64,000 nucleotides of DNA, from contig NZ_CP139972.1 in NCBI RefSeq assembly GCF_034424315.1, positions 372,001-436,000 on the forward strand. Direction: 5' to 3'. Positions 33,395 through 42,434 of this stretch are shown here, piece by piece (position 1 is the first letter of the stretch; every line of letters starts with the position of its first letter). The translations under genes were made by a program, and so were the position numbers. The notes below the pieces were generated by a model that was not told where the DNA came from, did no database searches, and saw only the letters and a program-made list of their open reading frames with translations. The DNA is from Chitinophaga sancti. Its GTDB lineage: Bacteria; Bacteroidota; Bacteroidia; Chitinophagales; Chitinophagaceae.

Positions 33395-33660
33395 AATGTA
33401 ATGCCTGAAAATCCCTCGTCCAATTCGGGAAATTCCTCCATCCTTCCCACTATCCCCCCCATACCCTCCCGAAAACCCAGACATATACCACCCCAAAATA
33501 TCCTCCATCCTTCCCCGCAGCCCCCATTCCATTCGGCTATTCCTCCATCCCTCCCGAAAATCTCCCCGATACCCTTCTTCAATTTCCCGCTATCCCCCTC
33601 ATCCGCTCCCAAAAATCCTCCAAAAAAATCTCCCCCAAATCCCCCCTCATCTCGCTTTTC
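33395..33660. other. Extreme C-rich, G-poor tract
   Basis: The + strand is almost without G and rich in C and A, with irregular CCTCCATCC(C)TCCC and GAAAATC/TCCCC repeats. The minus strand therefore has many G runs, including one of seven. The 108-codon plus frame through it is Pro/Ser-rich low complexity and is not considered a gene. Confidence 0.5.
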
Positions 33661-33683
33661 CTTAATATATTGCCGCCTGATTC

Positions 33684-33714
33684 TTGTAACTTCTCCGCGA
33701 AGGGGCTAAATTTG
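33684..33714 (+). promoter_or_regulatory. fabV promoter
   Basis: TTGT at 33684-33687, 19 bases, then TAAATTTG at 33707-33714: a near-perfect Bacteroidota -33/-7 pair, 42 bases before the ATG. Confidence 0.65.
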
Positions 33715-33756
33715 TACCGGAATTGAACAAGATATATCTAATACTGATATCAAATT

Positions 33757-34938
33757 ATGATCATAGAACCAAAAATGCGTGGCTTTATTTGCCTGACAGC
33801 TCACCCTGCTGGCTGTGCTGAGAACGTAAAAAGACAAATAAGCTATGTCGAATCGCAAAAACTCCCGAACGGACCCAAAAAAGTACTGGTAATCGGCGCT
33901 TCCACCGGTTTCGGCCTCTCCTCCAGAATAACTGCTGCTTTTGGCGCCGGAGCCGCCACTATCGGGGTATTTTTCGAAAAAGAACCCCTGGAAGGCAAAA
34001 CTGCTTCAGCAGGTTATTACAACACCGTCGCCTTCCACGAGGAAGCTAGCCACGCAGGCTTATACGCTAAAAGTATCAATGGCGACGCCTTCTCAAAAGA
34101 AGTAAAGCAGGAAACCATCGACCTGATTAAACAAGACCTCGGCACCGTTGACCTGGTTATCTATAGCCTGGCATCCCCGGTACGTAAACATCCTGAAACC
34201 GGGGTTTTGCACCGCTCCGTATTAAAACCTATTGATCAAAGCTATCAGAACAAGACCGTTGACTTCCATACCGGCATCGTTACAGACGTGTCTATCGAAC
34301 CAGCGACAGGTGATGATATTCCTAATACCATCGCTGTAATGGGCGGGGAAGACTGGCAACTGTGGTTAGAAGCCTTGCGGGGCGCCGGCGTACTGGCACC
34401 AAACGTGATAACCGTTGCTTATTCCTATATCGGTCCTGAACTGACCAACCCGGTTTACCGCCATGGTACCATCGGTAGGGCAAAAGATCACCTGGAAGCA
34501 ACCGCAGCCAGGATCACCGAACAGCTGAAAGACCTGAATGGCAGTGCTTTCGTATCTGTGAACAAGGCCCTGGTAACACAGTCCAGTTCTGCGATTCCGG
34601 TAGTACCGCTGTACATTTCCCTCTTGTACAAGGTGATGAAAGAGAAGAATATCCATGAAGGTACCATTGAGCAGATGTCCCGTTTGTTCCATGATCACCT
34701 GTATGCGGCACAACCGGCAGCAAAAGATGCGCAGGGTCGTATCCGTATCGATGACTGGGAACTACGTGAGGATGTACAGGCAGCAGTGGCAGAGCTGTGG
34801 AAAGGGGTGTCTACTGAGACCATTTCCCAGATCGGTGACCTGAAAGGGTATAAGGATGACTTCCTGAACCTGTTCGGCTTTAGCGTACCTGGTATCGATT
34901 ATACCAAAGAGGTAGATGAGATGGCAATTATCAAATAA
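33757..34938 (+). CDS. fabV: Enoyl-[acyl-carrier-protein] reductase FabV
   Basis: A 393-residue enzyme typical in length for FabV. It starts MIIEPKMRGFICLTAHPAGC, has a Rossmann motif KKVLVIGASTGFGLSSRITA, the fused FEKEPLEGKTASAGYYN and the catalytic Y-x8-K in YRHGTIGRAK near residue 235. FabV reduces trans-2-enoyl-ACP with NADH in the last step of each fatty-acid elongation round, and it is naturally resistant to triclosan. It stands alone with its own promoter and a strong terminator. Whether it is the only enoyl reductase of the cell cannot be told. Confidence 0.95.
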   Translation: MIIEPKMRGFICLTAHPAGCAENVKRQISYVESQKLPNGPKKVLVIGASTGFGLSSRITAAFGAGAATIGVFFEKEPLEGKTASAGYYNTVAFHEEASHAGLYAKSINGDAFSKEVKQETIDLIKQDLGTVDLVIYSLASPVRKHPETGVLHRSVLKPIDQSYQNKTVDFHTGIVTDVSIEPATGDDIPNTIAVMGGEDWQLWLEALRGAGVLAPNVITVAYSYIGPELTNPVYRHGTIGRAKDHLEATAARITEQLKDLNGSAFVSVNKALVTQSSSAIPVVPLYISLLYKVMKEKNIHEGTIEQMSRLFHDHLYAAQPAAKDAQGRIRIDDWELREDVQAAVAELWKGVSTETISQIGDLKGYKDDFLNLFGFSVPGIDYTKEVDEMAIIK

Positions 34939-34952
34939 AGTCATTATAAATA

Positions 34953-34993
34953 ACAAAAGGGCTTGGTAATCATAGATTATCAAGCCCTTTTGT
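34953..34993 (+). terminator. fabV terminator
   Basis: ACAAAAGGGCTTG... pairs with CAAGCCCTTTTGT; the stem is about 17 bp with one mismatch and lies 14 bases after the stop codon. Confidence 0.75.
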
Positions 34994-35071
34994 ATAAACA
35001 AATTTATAGGCACCCATAAATCACCTTATTTTATTTATAGCTTCCCGGTACCGAAATTTGTGTAAAAACAC

Positions 35072-35968
35072 ATGGAGATCTTAGCTCAGGTACAGGATGC
35101 CCTGGACTTTATTCATTCGGTGGATGTGTCGCATATTGACGATCAGTTACTGGCAAGGAGGGCGTTTTATGATAGCCTGGCACCCCTGGCAGGGCAGGTT
35201 GAAGCGGTTTGGCAGGTAGATGATACAATGACCGATACACAAATAAAACTACGCATATACCGGCCTGCTGATACCCCCATTCTGCCGGCAGTGGTCTTTT
35301 TTCATGGGGGTGGATTCAATTCCGGCAGCCTGGTTTCCCACGATCGACCTTTGCGGCAACTGGCTAATTCATCCGGGGTAATTATTATTGCTGTGGATTA
35401 CAGGTTGGCTCCTGAATACCCCTTTCCTGGCGGATTGAATGATTGTATGGCGGCGACCAGGTGGGTGTTTGATCATGCGACTGAATTGGGGATTGAGCCT
35501 TTACGCATTGGCGTGGCAGGAGATAGTGCAGGGGGGACCCTGGCGACAGCGGTTGGGGGGAAAATACCAGGTCTGAAGTGCCAGGTATTGATCTACCCGG
35601 CTATTGATCCTGCGCTGGATACAGGCTCCTGGAAAGCCTTTGCAAACGGACCAGTGATAACATTGGAACGGATGAGAAAAATATGGGCGGAGTATGCTGC
35701 TGGCAATAAACAGGCTGCCCCGGTATTTGAAAAAGATCTTTCAGGGATGCCCGATACATTTGTGATAATGGGGGAGTATGATCCGCTGGTGGATGAAGGG
35801 AAAGCTTATGCGGAGAAATTAAGACAAGGCTATGTGCAGGTAACGGAAAAAGTATATCCGAAAATGATTCATGGATTTTTCCAGATGGGAGGAGTGATGG
35901 CGCAAGGGCAGGCTGTGATCAAAGAAATAGCCGGTTATCTAAGATATAAATTAGAACTCATTTCATAA
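35072..35968 (+). CDS. Alpha/beta-hydrolase of the hormone-sensitive-lipase type
   Basis: A 298-residue esterase. The HSL motif HGGGFNSGS (oxyanion hole, near residue 85) precedes the nucleophile elbow VAGDSAGGTLA (Ser near 151). Asp is in GEYDPLVDEG and His in KMIHGFFQMG. These enzymes hydrolyse short acyl esters. The last codons, LELIS and stop, are encoded by the left end of a palindromic element that begins at 35952, so the original C-terminus has been replaced. The catalytic set is unaffected. Confidence 0.88.
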   Translation: MEILAQVQDALDFIHSVDVSHIDDQLLARRAFYDSLAPLAGQVEAVWQVDDTMTDTQIKLRIYRPADTPILPAVVFFHGGGFNSGSLVSHDRPLRQLANSSGVIIIAVDYRLAPEYPFPGGLNDCMAATRWVFDHATELGIEPLRIGVAGDSAGGTLATAVGGKIPGLKCQVLIYPAIDPALDTGSWKAFANGPVITLERMRKIWAEYAAGNKQAAPVFEKDLSGMPDTFVIMGEYDPLVDEGKAYAEKLRQGYVQVTEKVYPKMIHGFFQMGGVMAQGQAVIKEIAGYLRYKLELIS

Positions 35969-36023
35969 TTGCTATTTAAGTATTGATTATCAATTACAAA
36001 GGCCTATTTATGAAATGAGTTCT
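35952..36023 (+). repeat. Palindromic 73-bp interspersed element, copy D
   Basis: TAGAACTCATTTCATAA at the left and TTATGAAATGAGTTCT at the right. The left 17 bases form the last codons and the TAA stop of the hydrolase gene; the right end is 11 bases from the end of the convergent MDR gene. Confidence 0.85.
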
Positions 36024-36033
36024 TGTCAATGCC

Positions 36034-36930
36034 CTACAATACAAACACCGCCTTCCCAACAATTCCCCCTCTCTTCACCTCCTCATAACCCTTTCTAAAA
36101 TCCTCCCATGCATACCTCTTCCCAATCACCACCTTCAACCCACTTTTCGCCAGAGCCTTCAACTTCTCTGCCGTTGGCTTCAGCAACAACACCTTGTACC
36201 TTCCTGAAACAAAACTCCCAAGGATATCCAGGACCCCAGGCGAGGTATTCACGTACACCCCCTTCGCCTTCAACATTCCCCTGGCCCCAGCAAACCTCAT
36301 TTTCCCCGCCAGGTCCACCACCAAATCAAACCTGCTCGCTATTTTCTCTACATCCGAAGATCTATAATCTAACACCACGTCACTACCCAACTCCCTCACC
36401 ATTTCCATTCCAACCGCTCCAACCACAGCCGTCACCATCGCCCCCTTCCTTTTCGCCATCTGCACCAAAAAAGGCCCGATTCCCCCTGCCGCACCATTCA
36501 CTAACACTTCCATCCCTGCCTTTACCTTCCCAATCTCTTCCACTATCTGCCATGCTGCCCCACCTGCCACCGGCAAACACGCTGCCTCCTCAAATGATAG
36601 ACCCTCCGGCTTCAAGGCGATATCCGCTGCATTTACATCCACAAATTCTGCCATCGCTCCACCCTTAAAAATCGTCGCCAGGCCAAACACTGCATCGCCT
36701 TCCTTATACTGCGCATTTCCCTTAAAAACCACCCCGGCAAAATCGATTCCCAGCTCTTTTGGAAACTTCTTACCACCCATCATCGTCATTTCTCCCTGCC
36801 ACAATTTCCAATCCAATGGGTTCACTGAAACTGCCTTCACTTTTACAATGATCTCTCCCGCCGGCATCGCCGCCTCCACCATCTCCAATACTTCCGTACC
36901 GCCAAATTGTTTATATATTATCTTTCTCAT
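36034..36930 (-). CDS. Quinone-oxidoreductase-type medium-chain dehydrogenase/reductase
   Basis: A 298-residue MDR without zinc-site cysteines. It starts MRKIIYKQFGGTEVLEMVEA, has VSVNPLDWKLWQGEM and ELGIDFAGVV in the catalytic domain, and an NADPH Rossmann motif VLVNGAAGGIGPFLVQMAKR near 142. This is the QOR/AdhP-like group that reduces quinones or enones. Its ATG overlaps the stop of the upstream ene-reductase gene by 4 bases (ATGA), so both are translated as a pair and probably act on electrophilic enones. Confidence 0.88.
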   Translation of the reverse strand: MRKIIYKQFGGTEVLEMVEAAMPAGEIIVKVKAVSVNPLDWKLWQGEMTMMGGKKFPKELGIDFAGVVFKGNAQYKEGDAVFGLATIFKGGAMAEFVDVNAADIALKPEGLSFEEAACLPVAGGAAWQIVEEIGKVKAGMEVLVNGAAGGIGPFLVQMAKRKGAMVTAVVGAVGMEMVRELGSDVVLDYRSSDVEKIASRFDLVVDLAGKMRFAGARGMLKAKGVYVNTSPGVLDILGSFVSGRYKVLLLKPTAEKLKALAKSGLKVVIGKRYAWEDFRKGYEEVKRGGIVGKAVFVL

Positions 36931-37991
36931 AAGCTTGCATAATCCGTATAACCCACCGGACCAGGTGTATAAAGTGTATTATAATCAGGTTGATTTAATG
37001 CAGCTCCTTCCGCAATTCTTTTTTCCAGATCCGGGTTTGCCAAAAAAGCCCGTCCAAACGCTACCAGGTCCGCAAAACCTGCCTGCAACGCTGCCTCCGC
37101 AGTCTCTGGTGTAAGCCCGTTGCAAAGAATGATCGTGCCTTCAAATCCCGCTCTGATCGCATCCAGGGTCCGTGCTGGTATCGCTGCGGACACGCCTACA
37201 TGCACATACGCAATATTCAGTTTGTTCATTTCCTTCGCCAGCAAAGCGTAGGTATCATGCACCACCTGCTCCCCGTAAGCAGGCAAATCGCCCAGTGTTG
37301 AATAAGGTGAGAAACGTATGCCTATCTTCTCCGCACCAATCGCAGCGGCCATTGCCGATACAATGCTGATCGCGAGTTTTGCCCTGTTTGCGATGCTACC
37401 TCCCCATTCATCATTCCTGTTATTGACATGCGGATTTAAAAACTGTTCTACCAGGTATCCATTTGCGCCATGCAGTTCCACCCCGTCGAAACCTGCTTCC
37501 ACCGCATTCTTTGCTGCGTTCACAAATTCAGCAATGAGTGATGGGATCTCTGCTGTTTTCAGCATTTCAGGTGTGGGATAAGGTTGTTGCCCCAGGGTGT
37601 CCGTCCAGATCTCGCCCTCTGCTTTAATCGTTGATGGTCCTACCAAACGCGCTCCCGCAGGCAGGTTCGCCGGATGGCCAATACGCCCGGTATGCATCAG
37701 TTGCAAAAAGATCCTGCTACCGCCGGCATGTACTGCGGCAGTGATCTCCTTCCACGCATTTGTTTGTTCTTTGGAAAATATACCCGGAATCCTGGAATAA
37801 CCCAGTGCATCGGGTGATGGTGCAGTGCCTTCGGTAATGATCAATCCCGCACCGCTTCGCTGCGCATAATACGCCGCCATCAGTTCATTGGGTAAATTAT
37901 TGATAGCCCGGCTACGGGTCATAGGAGCCATGACCAGGTGATTCTTCAATTGTAAAGCGCCTTTATGATAAGGCATCAGCAATTTGTTCAT
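36927..37991 (-). CDS. Old Yellow Enzyme-family alkene reductase
   Basis: A 354-residue FMN TIM barrel from the ATG at 37991 (MNKLLMPYHKGALQLKNHLV). Signature parts are APMTRSRA, LQLMHTGRIGHP, and VELHGANGYLVEQFLNP with the His/Asn pair of the substrate site and the Tyr nearby, then NDEWGGSIANRA. It fits the NemA/xenobiotic reductase branch, which reduces enones, nitro compounds and nitrate esters with NAD(P)H. A nine-residue earlier start is possible but less likely. An AraC regulator lies upstream on the same strand. Confidence 0.92.
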   Translation of the reverse strand: MNKLLMPYHKGALQLKNHLVMAPMTRSRAINNLPNELMAAYYAQRSGAGLIITEGTAPSPDALGYSRIPGIFSKEQTNAWKEITAAVHAGGSRIFLQLMHTGRIGHPANLPAGARLVGPSTIKAEGEIWTDTLGQQPYPTPEMLKTAEIPSLIAEFVNAAKNAVEAGFDGVELHGANGYLVEQFLNPHVNNRNDEWGGSIANRAKLAISIVSAMAAAIGAEKIGIRFSPYSTLGDLPAYGEQVVHDTYALLAKEMNKLNIAYVHVGVSAAIPARTLDAIRAGFEGTIILCNGLTPETAEAALQAGFADLVAFGRAFLANPDLEKRIAEGAALNQPDYNTLYTPGPVGYTDYASL

Positions 37992-38070
37992 ATCATTGTC
38001 GTTTTGATGACAACACAAAATTGCTCCATTGGGCAGGGTTAAAATAGTTCCTTATGTCAGAAAAATAGTC

Positions 38071-39051
38071 TTATCCGCCGCTTGCATATTTTTTAGGCTT
38101 CACACCATGGTATTTTTCAAAGAGACGACCAAAATGACTAAGATTCGCAAAGCCCAGCTGGTAACCGGTCTCAGATACAGATAAGCCCCCATGTTTCAGC
38201 AAAAACGCCGCTTCTTCCATCCTTGCCTGCAGGTAATAGTTATAGATCGTATCTCCAAATACCTGTTTAAACAGGTCCTTCATCTTCGTTTCTCCGAAGC
38301 CCGCCATTTTTGCCAGTTCCGGCAGACTTGGAGGCACAGATAAATCTGCCAGTATTGCCGTTCTGATCAATGATAACTTTTCTGCATCGTCCTTATGGAT
38401 AATATTATGATTGATAGCTTCCCGTTTTTGCAGTTTCTCAAATACCAGGTATAATAATTCCTGCACCTTTACCCGCTGATAAAAATTCCCCAGGTCATTA
38501 TCTTCACGCGCATCTGTCACCTGTTTCAGGAGCTTATGAATTTCCACTGTCATGCTTTCATAATACAGAAATCCAGGTGCCGCATTCAGTATGGTCTGTA
38601 CGACAGGATTCGGGTTTTTAATCATGAGTAGTTCTTTCAGGGTGTCTTTCATGATGCCCACTACCATGAAATATATATCTGTATTAGCTGGAAAACGGAT
38701 CTGGGAATTGAGATCTGTAGAGGCGATTTGTATTGCGAATGCGCTGCTGCGTGATAGGGGATCTGCAGTACCACCGGTATTCACACTGGCCCCATCTTCA
38801 TTGCTGTGGAAGATCACGCTGACAAGGTCATTAGGTCCGTCAATGCCTATCCGGTTGAGAACGAAGTCCTGTTTTAAGCGGTAATGATGTACAATGAGTT
38901 TCAGTCCGGGAGATAAGGCGATGCGACGGATACTGCCGTTACCCATTACAGGAGGAAGGACCAGGCGGTCTCCTTCAAGCGGGAGGTCGAACTTGTTGGC
39001 AAAGCTTGCCAGGAAGTCAAACTGAGGGTTGGGTACGAATTCAAAATACAT
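38071..39051 (-). CDS. AraC-family transcription regulator
   Basis: A 326-residue regulator with a C-terminal AraC domain: SLPELAKMAGFGETKMKDLF and SVSETGYQLGFANLSHFGRL, ending YHGVKPKKYASGG. The N-terminal part (residues 30-180) is a sensor of the pentapeptide-less pyochelin-regulator-like type (LKLIVHHYRLKQDFVLNRIG). It is 80 bases upstream of the ene-reductase/MDR operon on the same strand and likely activates it in response to the electrophile (inference). Confidence 0.85.
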   Translation of the reverse strand: MYFEFVPNPQFDFLASFANKFDLPLEGDRLVLPPVMGNGSIRRIALSPGLKLIVHHYRLKQDFVLNRIGIDGPNDLVSVIFHSNEDGASVNTGGTADPLSRSSAFAIQIASTDLNSQIRFPANTDIYFMVVGIMKDTLKELLMIKNPNPVVQTILNAAPGFLYYESMTVEIHKLLKQVTDAREDNDLGNFYQRVKVQELLYLVFEKLQKREAINHNIIHKDDAEKLSLIRTAILADLSVPPSLPELAKMAGFGETKMKDLFKQVFGDTIYNYYLQARMEEAAFLLKHGGLSVSETGYQLGFANLSHFGRLFEKYHGVKPKKYASGG

Positions 39052-39593
39052 CCGTAAATATAGTCAATCCTTTCGCTGCAAGTCAAACCAGTTGAGCAGC
39101 TTTCTTTTATCCGCATATTGATCTATTATTTAATACATCCATAATTAGGGTCTGCTGAATAAATTCCCGATCTGTTATTTTTCATTTTTACACCGAACCG
39201 ATTTACCCTTCTTAATGTCTCAGATATCGGGATATAAATTCCTTTTCCCACATCAGATTTTTTGCAAGTTCGAATCCAGCTTCTTAGAAGCTGGATTCAT
39301 TCATAGTTCCAATTTAACATTATTAGGGAGTTTAAAACAGAGGCATCAAAATTTGAAAGATGAATTCTTTTATGAAGCAAGATTATATTTTGGGGTATCA
39401 GTTAGTACTAATGAATTTAATCACACGCTATGGTTACGGCATAGTCATTAGAGTTAATAAGAAATTTTGCGACATCTTTCAAAGTGAATCAAAAATTACA
39501 ATATTGACAGTCATCGTTTTATAAACTACAGTTGTGTACAAATTGATTTGTCAAATACTTTTTGATGAGATAATTTCAAATAAAATTTCCACT
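39052..39593. other. AT-rich intergenic region before yhcG-like gene
   Basis: More A/T-rich than the flanks. A plus frame at 39215-39451 exists (78 codons) but has no recognisable features and includes a perfect palindrome, so it was not called. Confidence 0.4.
39272..39298. repeat. Perfect 27-bp palindrome
   Basis: GAATCCAGCTTCT-t-AGAAGCTGGATTC: 13-bp arms with a single central base. It has no T tail and no gene ends here. Confidence 0.6.
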
Positions 39594-40649
39594 ATGAATG
39601 AAGTTCAGCCTGGCTACATAGAATTTATCACGAGACTAAAAAGGGTAATTCATGATGCAAGATTGCAAACAATTCAAACAGTAAATCAACAATTACTAAT
39701 TCTATATTGGCAAATTGGAAACAAGATTCTACAAATGCAAAATAAAGAAGGATGGGGTACCAAAGTAATAGATAGAATCAGCAATGACCTGAAAAGAGAA
39801 TTCTCTGATATGAAGGGGCTTTCCTCTCGTAATCTCAAATATATGAGAGCATTTGCAGAGACCTATCCGGAATTTCAAAAATCATTATTAATTGATAATC
39901 AATATATTGTTGACGATGAGTCAATTGTGCAAGCACCACTTGCACAATTGACCTGGTACCATCATATTACCTTACTAGACAAGGTAAAAGATTCAGAAGA
40001 ACGTATCTTCTATATTTACCAAACTGCCCAGCATGGTTGGAGCCGCAATATACTCGTGCATCACATAGAAAGTAATTTATATCATAGACAAGGGAAGGCT
40101 ATAAATAACTTCACCCACACTTTACCGTCAGCCCAAAGTGATTTAGCCAGGGAAATCATAAGAGATCCGTACAAGTTTGATTTTTTGACTATGGGTGAAA
40201 GGTACCATGAAAAAAATTTAGAAGATGCATTGATAACTCATATCACAAAATTCTTACTAGAATTAGGCGCAGGTTTCAGCTTCGTAGGACGTCAGTATAA
40301 GATAGAGATGGGAAATCAGGATTTCTATATTGATTTATTATTCTACCATCTTAAGTTAAGATGTTTTGTGGTTATAGAATTAAAAACGGGATCTTTCATA
40401 CCTGAATATGCAAGCAAACTAAACTTTTACTTAAACGTTGTAGATGACAAACTTCGACATACCTCTGATCATGTCACGATAGGAATATTGATATGTAAAG
40501 AACGAAATAAGATCATAGCAGAATATGCACTTCGCGGAATTAATAATCCCATAGGGATAGCGGAATATGAATTAACCCAATCCATACCTGATAATCTAAA
40601 AGGCGATTTGCCGTCAATTGAGGAGCTAGAAAGAGAATTGGAAAGGTAA
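39594..40649 (+). CDS. YhcG-family (DUF1016) PD-(D/E)XK nuclease-like protein
   Basis: A 351-residue protein from ATG 39594 (MNEVQPGYIEFITRLKRVIH). The N-terminal DUF1016 part has ARLQTIQTVNQQLLILYWQI and FSDMKGLSSRNLKYMRAFAE, then PLAQLTWYHHITLLDKVKD. The C-terminal nuclease fold has FYIDLLFYHLKLRCFVVIEL followed by KTG, i.e. the D-x(n)-ExK core. Members are often found in or near restriction-modification and defence islands and may come from transposon-linked nucleases. It stands alone here and is AT-rich in codon use, which suggests recent transfer. Confidence 0.9.
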   Translation: MNEVQPGYIEFITRLKRVIHDARLQTIQTVNQQLLILYWQIGNKILQMQNKEGWGTKVIDRISNDLKREFSDMKGLSSRNLKYMRAFAETYPEFQKSLLIDNQYIVDDESIVQAPLAQLTWYHHITLLDKVKDSEERIFYIYQTAQHGWSRNILVHHIESNLYHRQGKAINNFTHTLPSAQSDLAREIIRDPYKFDFLTMGERYHEKNLEDALITHITKFLLELGAGFSFVGRQYKIEMGNQDFYIDLLFYHLKLRCFVVIELKTGSFIPEYASKLNFYLNVVDDKLRHTSDHVTIGILICKERNKIIAEYALRGINNPIGIAEYELTQSIPDNLKGDLPSIEELERELER

Positions 40650-40892
40650 CTGATTATTGAGAATTCGCAAGTTGTTAATAATTAAGAACATGTTTAAAAT
40701 TCCGAACGACTCATTTTAGAAGTATATTAATGAAAGCTACCTGGATGAATGAGTTCAGGATAGAATTTTAAAAGGATTTCAGCCCGCCAGAAGACGGGCC
40801 GGTTTCAAATTGTTTATTGTTATAAAACTTCGCTAGTAATTATTATCTGGGGCGAAATTATTCCCCAATTCTGTTGAAATTCTGAATTTTCA

Positions 40893-41474
40893 TCATTTCC
40901 CTATCAACAGCGCTTCATTTTTTTCCTTCCCCCGCGATAACTCCTTCAAACAATAAGTCGTATAAAACTGGTGTTGCTGCATAAACTTCAAACTCATCGC
41001 CACTTTATTCTCAAACTTCCGCCCTTTTCTTGCCTCCAGTTCCTGCCACACCCGCGCATCCTCCCGCCAGAACTCCTTCGTTCCCAAATGCCAGGTATCT
41101 GCATCACAAAGTATCATTTCCAATAAATTCATGGGGTGCACCGGCATTTTTGTAGCCATAATACATACCTGTATTTTCTCAATAATATGCGCAGGCAAGG
41201 TCTCCCCCAGGAACTTCATCATCACCTCTGTACTTCGCTCCTCATGCTTTTCCATCTCCCCGAATAAATGCCCTGTATCATGAAACCATGCTGCCGTCAT
41301 CAGGATAAAATGATCGCCTTCACCCAGTTGATAATATGCAGACATAATCGCTGTGTGCTCCGCCACCCTCTCTGTATGTGATAGGTTATGATAGTATAAA
41401 TAACTTTGCTGATGAATGGCAAATAAGTTCCGTACGTAAGATTCAATTTTCATCAGCAATATTGCATTTTCCAT
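40893..41474 (-). CDS. HD-domain phosphohydrolase
   Basis: A 193-residue HD protein from the ATG at 41474 (MENAILLMKIESYVRNLFAI). YYHNLSHTERVAEHTAIMSA gives the first metal His, AAWFHDTGHLFGEMEKHEER the HD pair, and MILCDADTWHLG the last Asp. Such enzymes cleave phosphate from nucleotides or signalling nucleotides. It begins one base after the PAP2 gene stops, so the two are translated together. The C-terminal EFWREDARVWQELEARKG region is common in Bacteroidota homologues. Confidence 0.85.
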   Translation of the reverse strand: MENAILLMKIESYVRNLFAIHQQSYLYYHNLSHTERVAEHTAIMSAYYQLGEGDHFILMTAAWFHDTGHLFGEMEKHEERSTEVMMKFLGETLPAHIIEKIQVCIMATKMPVHPMNLLEMILCDADTWHLGTKEFWREDARVWQELEARKGRKFENKVAMSLKFMQQHQFYTTYCLKELSRGKEKNEALLIGK

Positions 41475-41475
41475 C

Positions 41476-42156
41476 TCAAGGATTTTCGAAGTGAGTAGTG
41501 TGCTTACCCCATTTATACTGGTGTGTCCAATACGCAACTTTCATAGAAAGGATCCCAATTCCGGCACCCAGCAATACATCAGAAATGTAATGACGGTTAT
41601 TCGCCATGCGCAGCATACCTACCCCACTCGCCAGCCCATAGGCCGCATAAGGCATCCAGGGTAAGCGGTCTTTATATTCCTCACTGAGCAGGGTTGCAGC
41701 AGCGAATGCCTGCGCCGTATGCCCGGAAGGGAAGGAGTTATACGTAGACCCATCCGGCCTTAACTGATGGGTATACTTTTTCAGTATTGACACACTCCCC
41801 ATCATCAACAGCTCTCCCTTCACGAGGATGGCAGATCTGTTCAGCAGGTCTGTCTTCGATTTCACGCCAGCAGCATCCAGGCCATAAGCTATCGCCAGTG
41901 GAGCAAACTGCAGGTAATTATCTACGCTGGTATGAAACTTTGCCATATGCTCATTCCTCTCTTCCGCTACTTCCTTTTTGAAGGACTCACGGCCATTGCC
42001 ATTGGCAGCAATACCCAGCACAGCCAGCGTGAGCGGAAGACTTAATTGACGAACTGTGAAGGAAGGATAAGGTGGGGCAATGATGCTATCCCGGATCTGC
42101 GCATGCCCAAACGATAGGAAGGAGGTACAAAGGAAAAACAGTAACCACTTTTTCAT
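41476..42156 (-). CDS. PAP2-family phosphatase, exported
   Basis: A 226-residue protein from the ATG at 42156, with signal peptide KKWLLFFLCTSFLSFGHAQI. The three acid phosphatase motifs are complete: KKYTHQLRPDG (KxxxxxxRP), SFPSGHTAQ (PSGH) and NNRHYISDVLLGAGIG in place of SRxxxxxHxxxD. Membrane helices flank the motifs. Enzymes of this kind remove phosphate from undecaprenyl-PP, lipid A or phosphatidate. A 12-residue earlier start was rejected because it spoils the signal peptide. Confidence 0.88.
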   Translation of the reverse strand: MKKWLLFFLCTSFLSFGHAQIRDSIIAPPYPSFTVRQLSLPLTLAVLGIAANGNGRESFKKEVAEERNEHMAKFHTSVDNYLQFAPLAIAYGLDAAGVKSKTDLLNRSAILVKGELLMMGSVSILKKYTHQLRPDGSTYNSFPSGHTAQAFAAATLLSEEYKDRLPWMPYAAYGLASGVGMLRMANNRHYISDVLLGAGIGILSMKVAYWTHQYKWGKHTTHFENP

Positions 42157-42434
42157 ATGATGCTTAGTTATGAGCACAAAAGTGAACCACAATTTGGTAG
42201 AAATTCTGAATTGCCTGCCCGGTATTGCTACAACATCAGCTGCAGCCCTGCAACCCAGGAACTACACACAAACCTGTATGACAGGGCTTTTCGTACTAAG
42301 TATGGTGCCTTTCTTACCCGTAAATACGTTTCAGCAGACAGATATAGAAATGTTAAAGTTTGCCTCCCTAATTTCAAATTGATTCTCCGGGATAATTTCA
42401 GATCTTTATCCGCGGGTAATTTCCCGCTCATAAA

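Noticed and set aside
33383..33709. Pro/Ser-rich protein of 108 codons
   Set aside because: The frame only exists because the C-rich tract has few stops; no domain, and it ends in the fabV promoter.
36108..36668. Plus-strand Pro/Ser-rich ORF of 186 codons
   Set aside because: Shadow of the MDR gene on the opposite strand, which has clear Rossmann and family motifs.
39215..39451. 78-codon hypothetical gene
   Set aside because: No features or promoter, and it contains the 27-bp palindrome; chance ORF in AT-rich DNA is more likely.
42157..42434. Coding remnant between PAP2 and FMN reductase genes
   Set aside because: Frames of 67-93 codons on both strands show no recognisable protein; treated as plain intergenic DNA.
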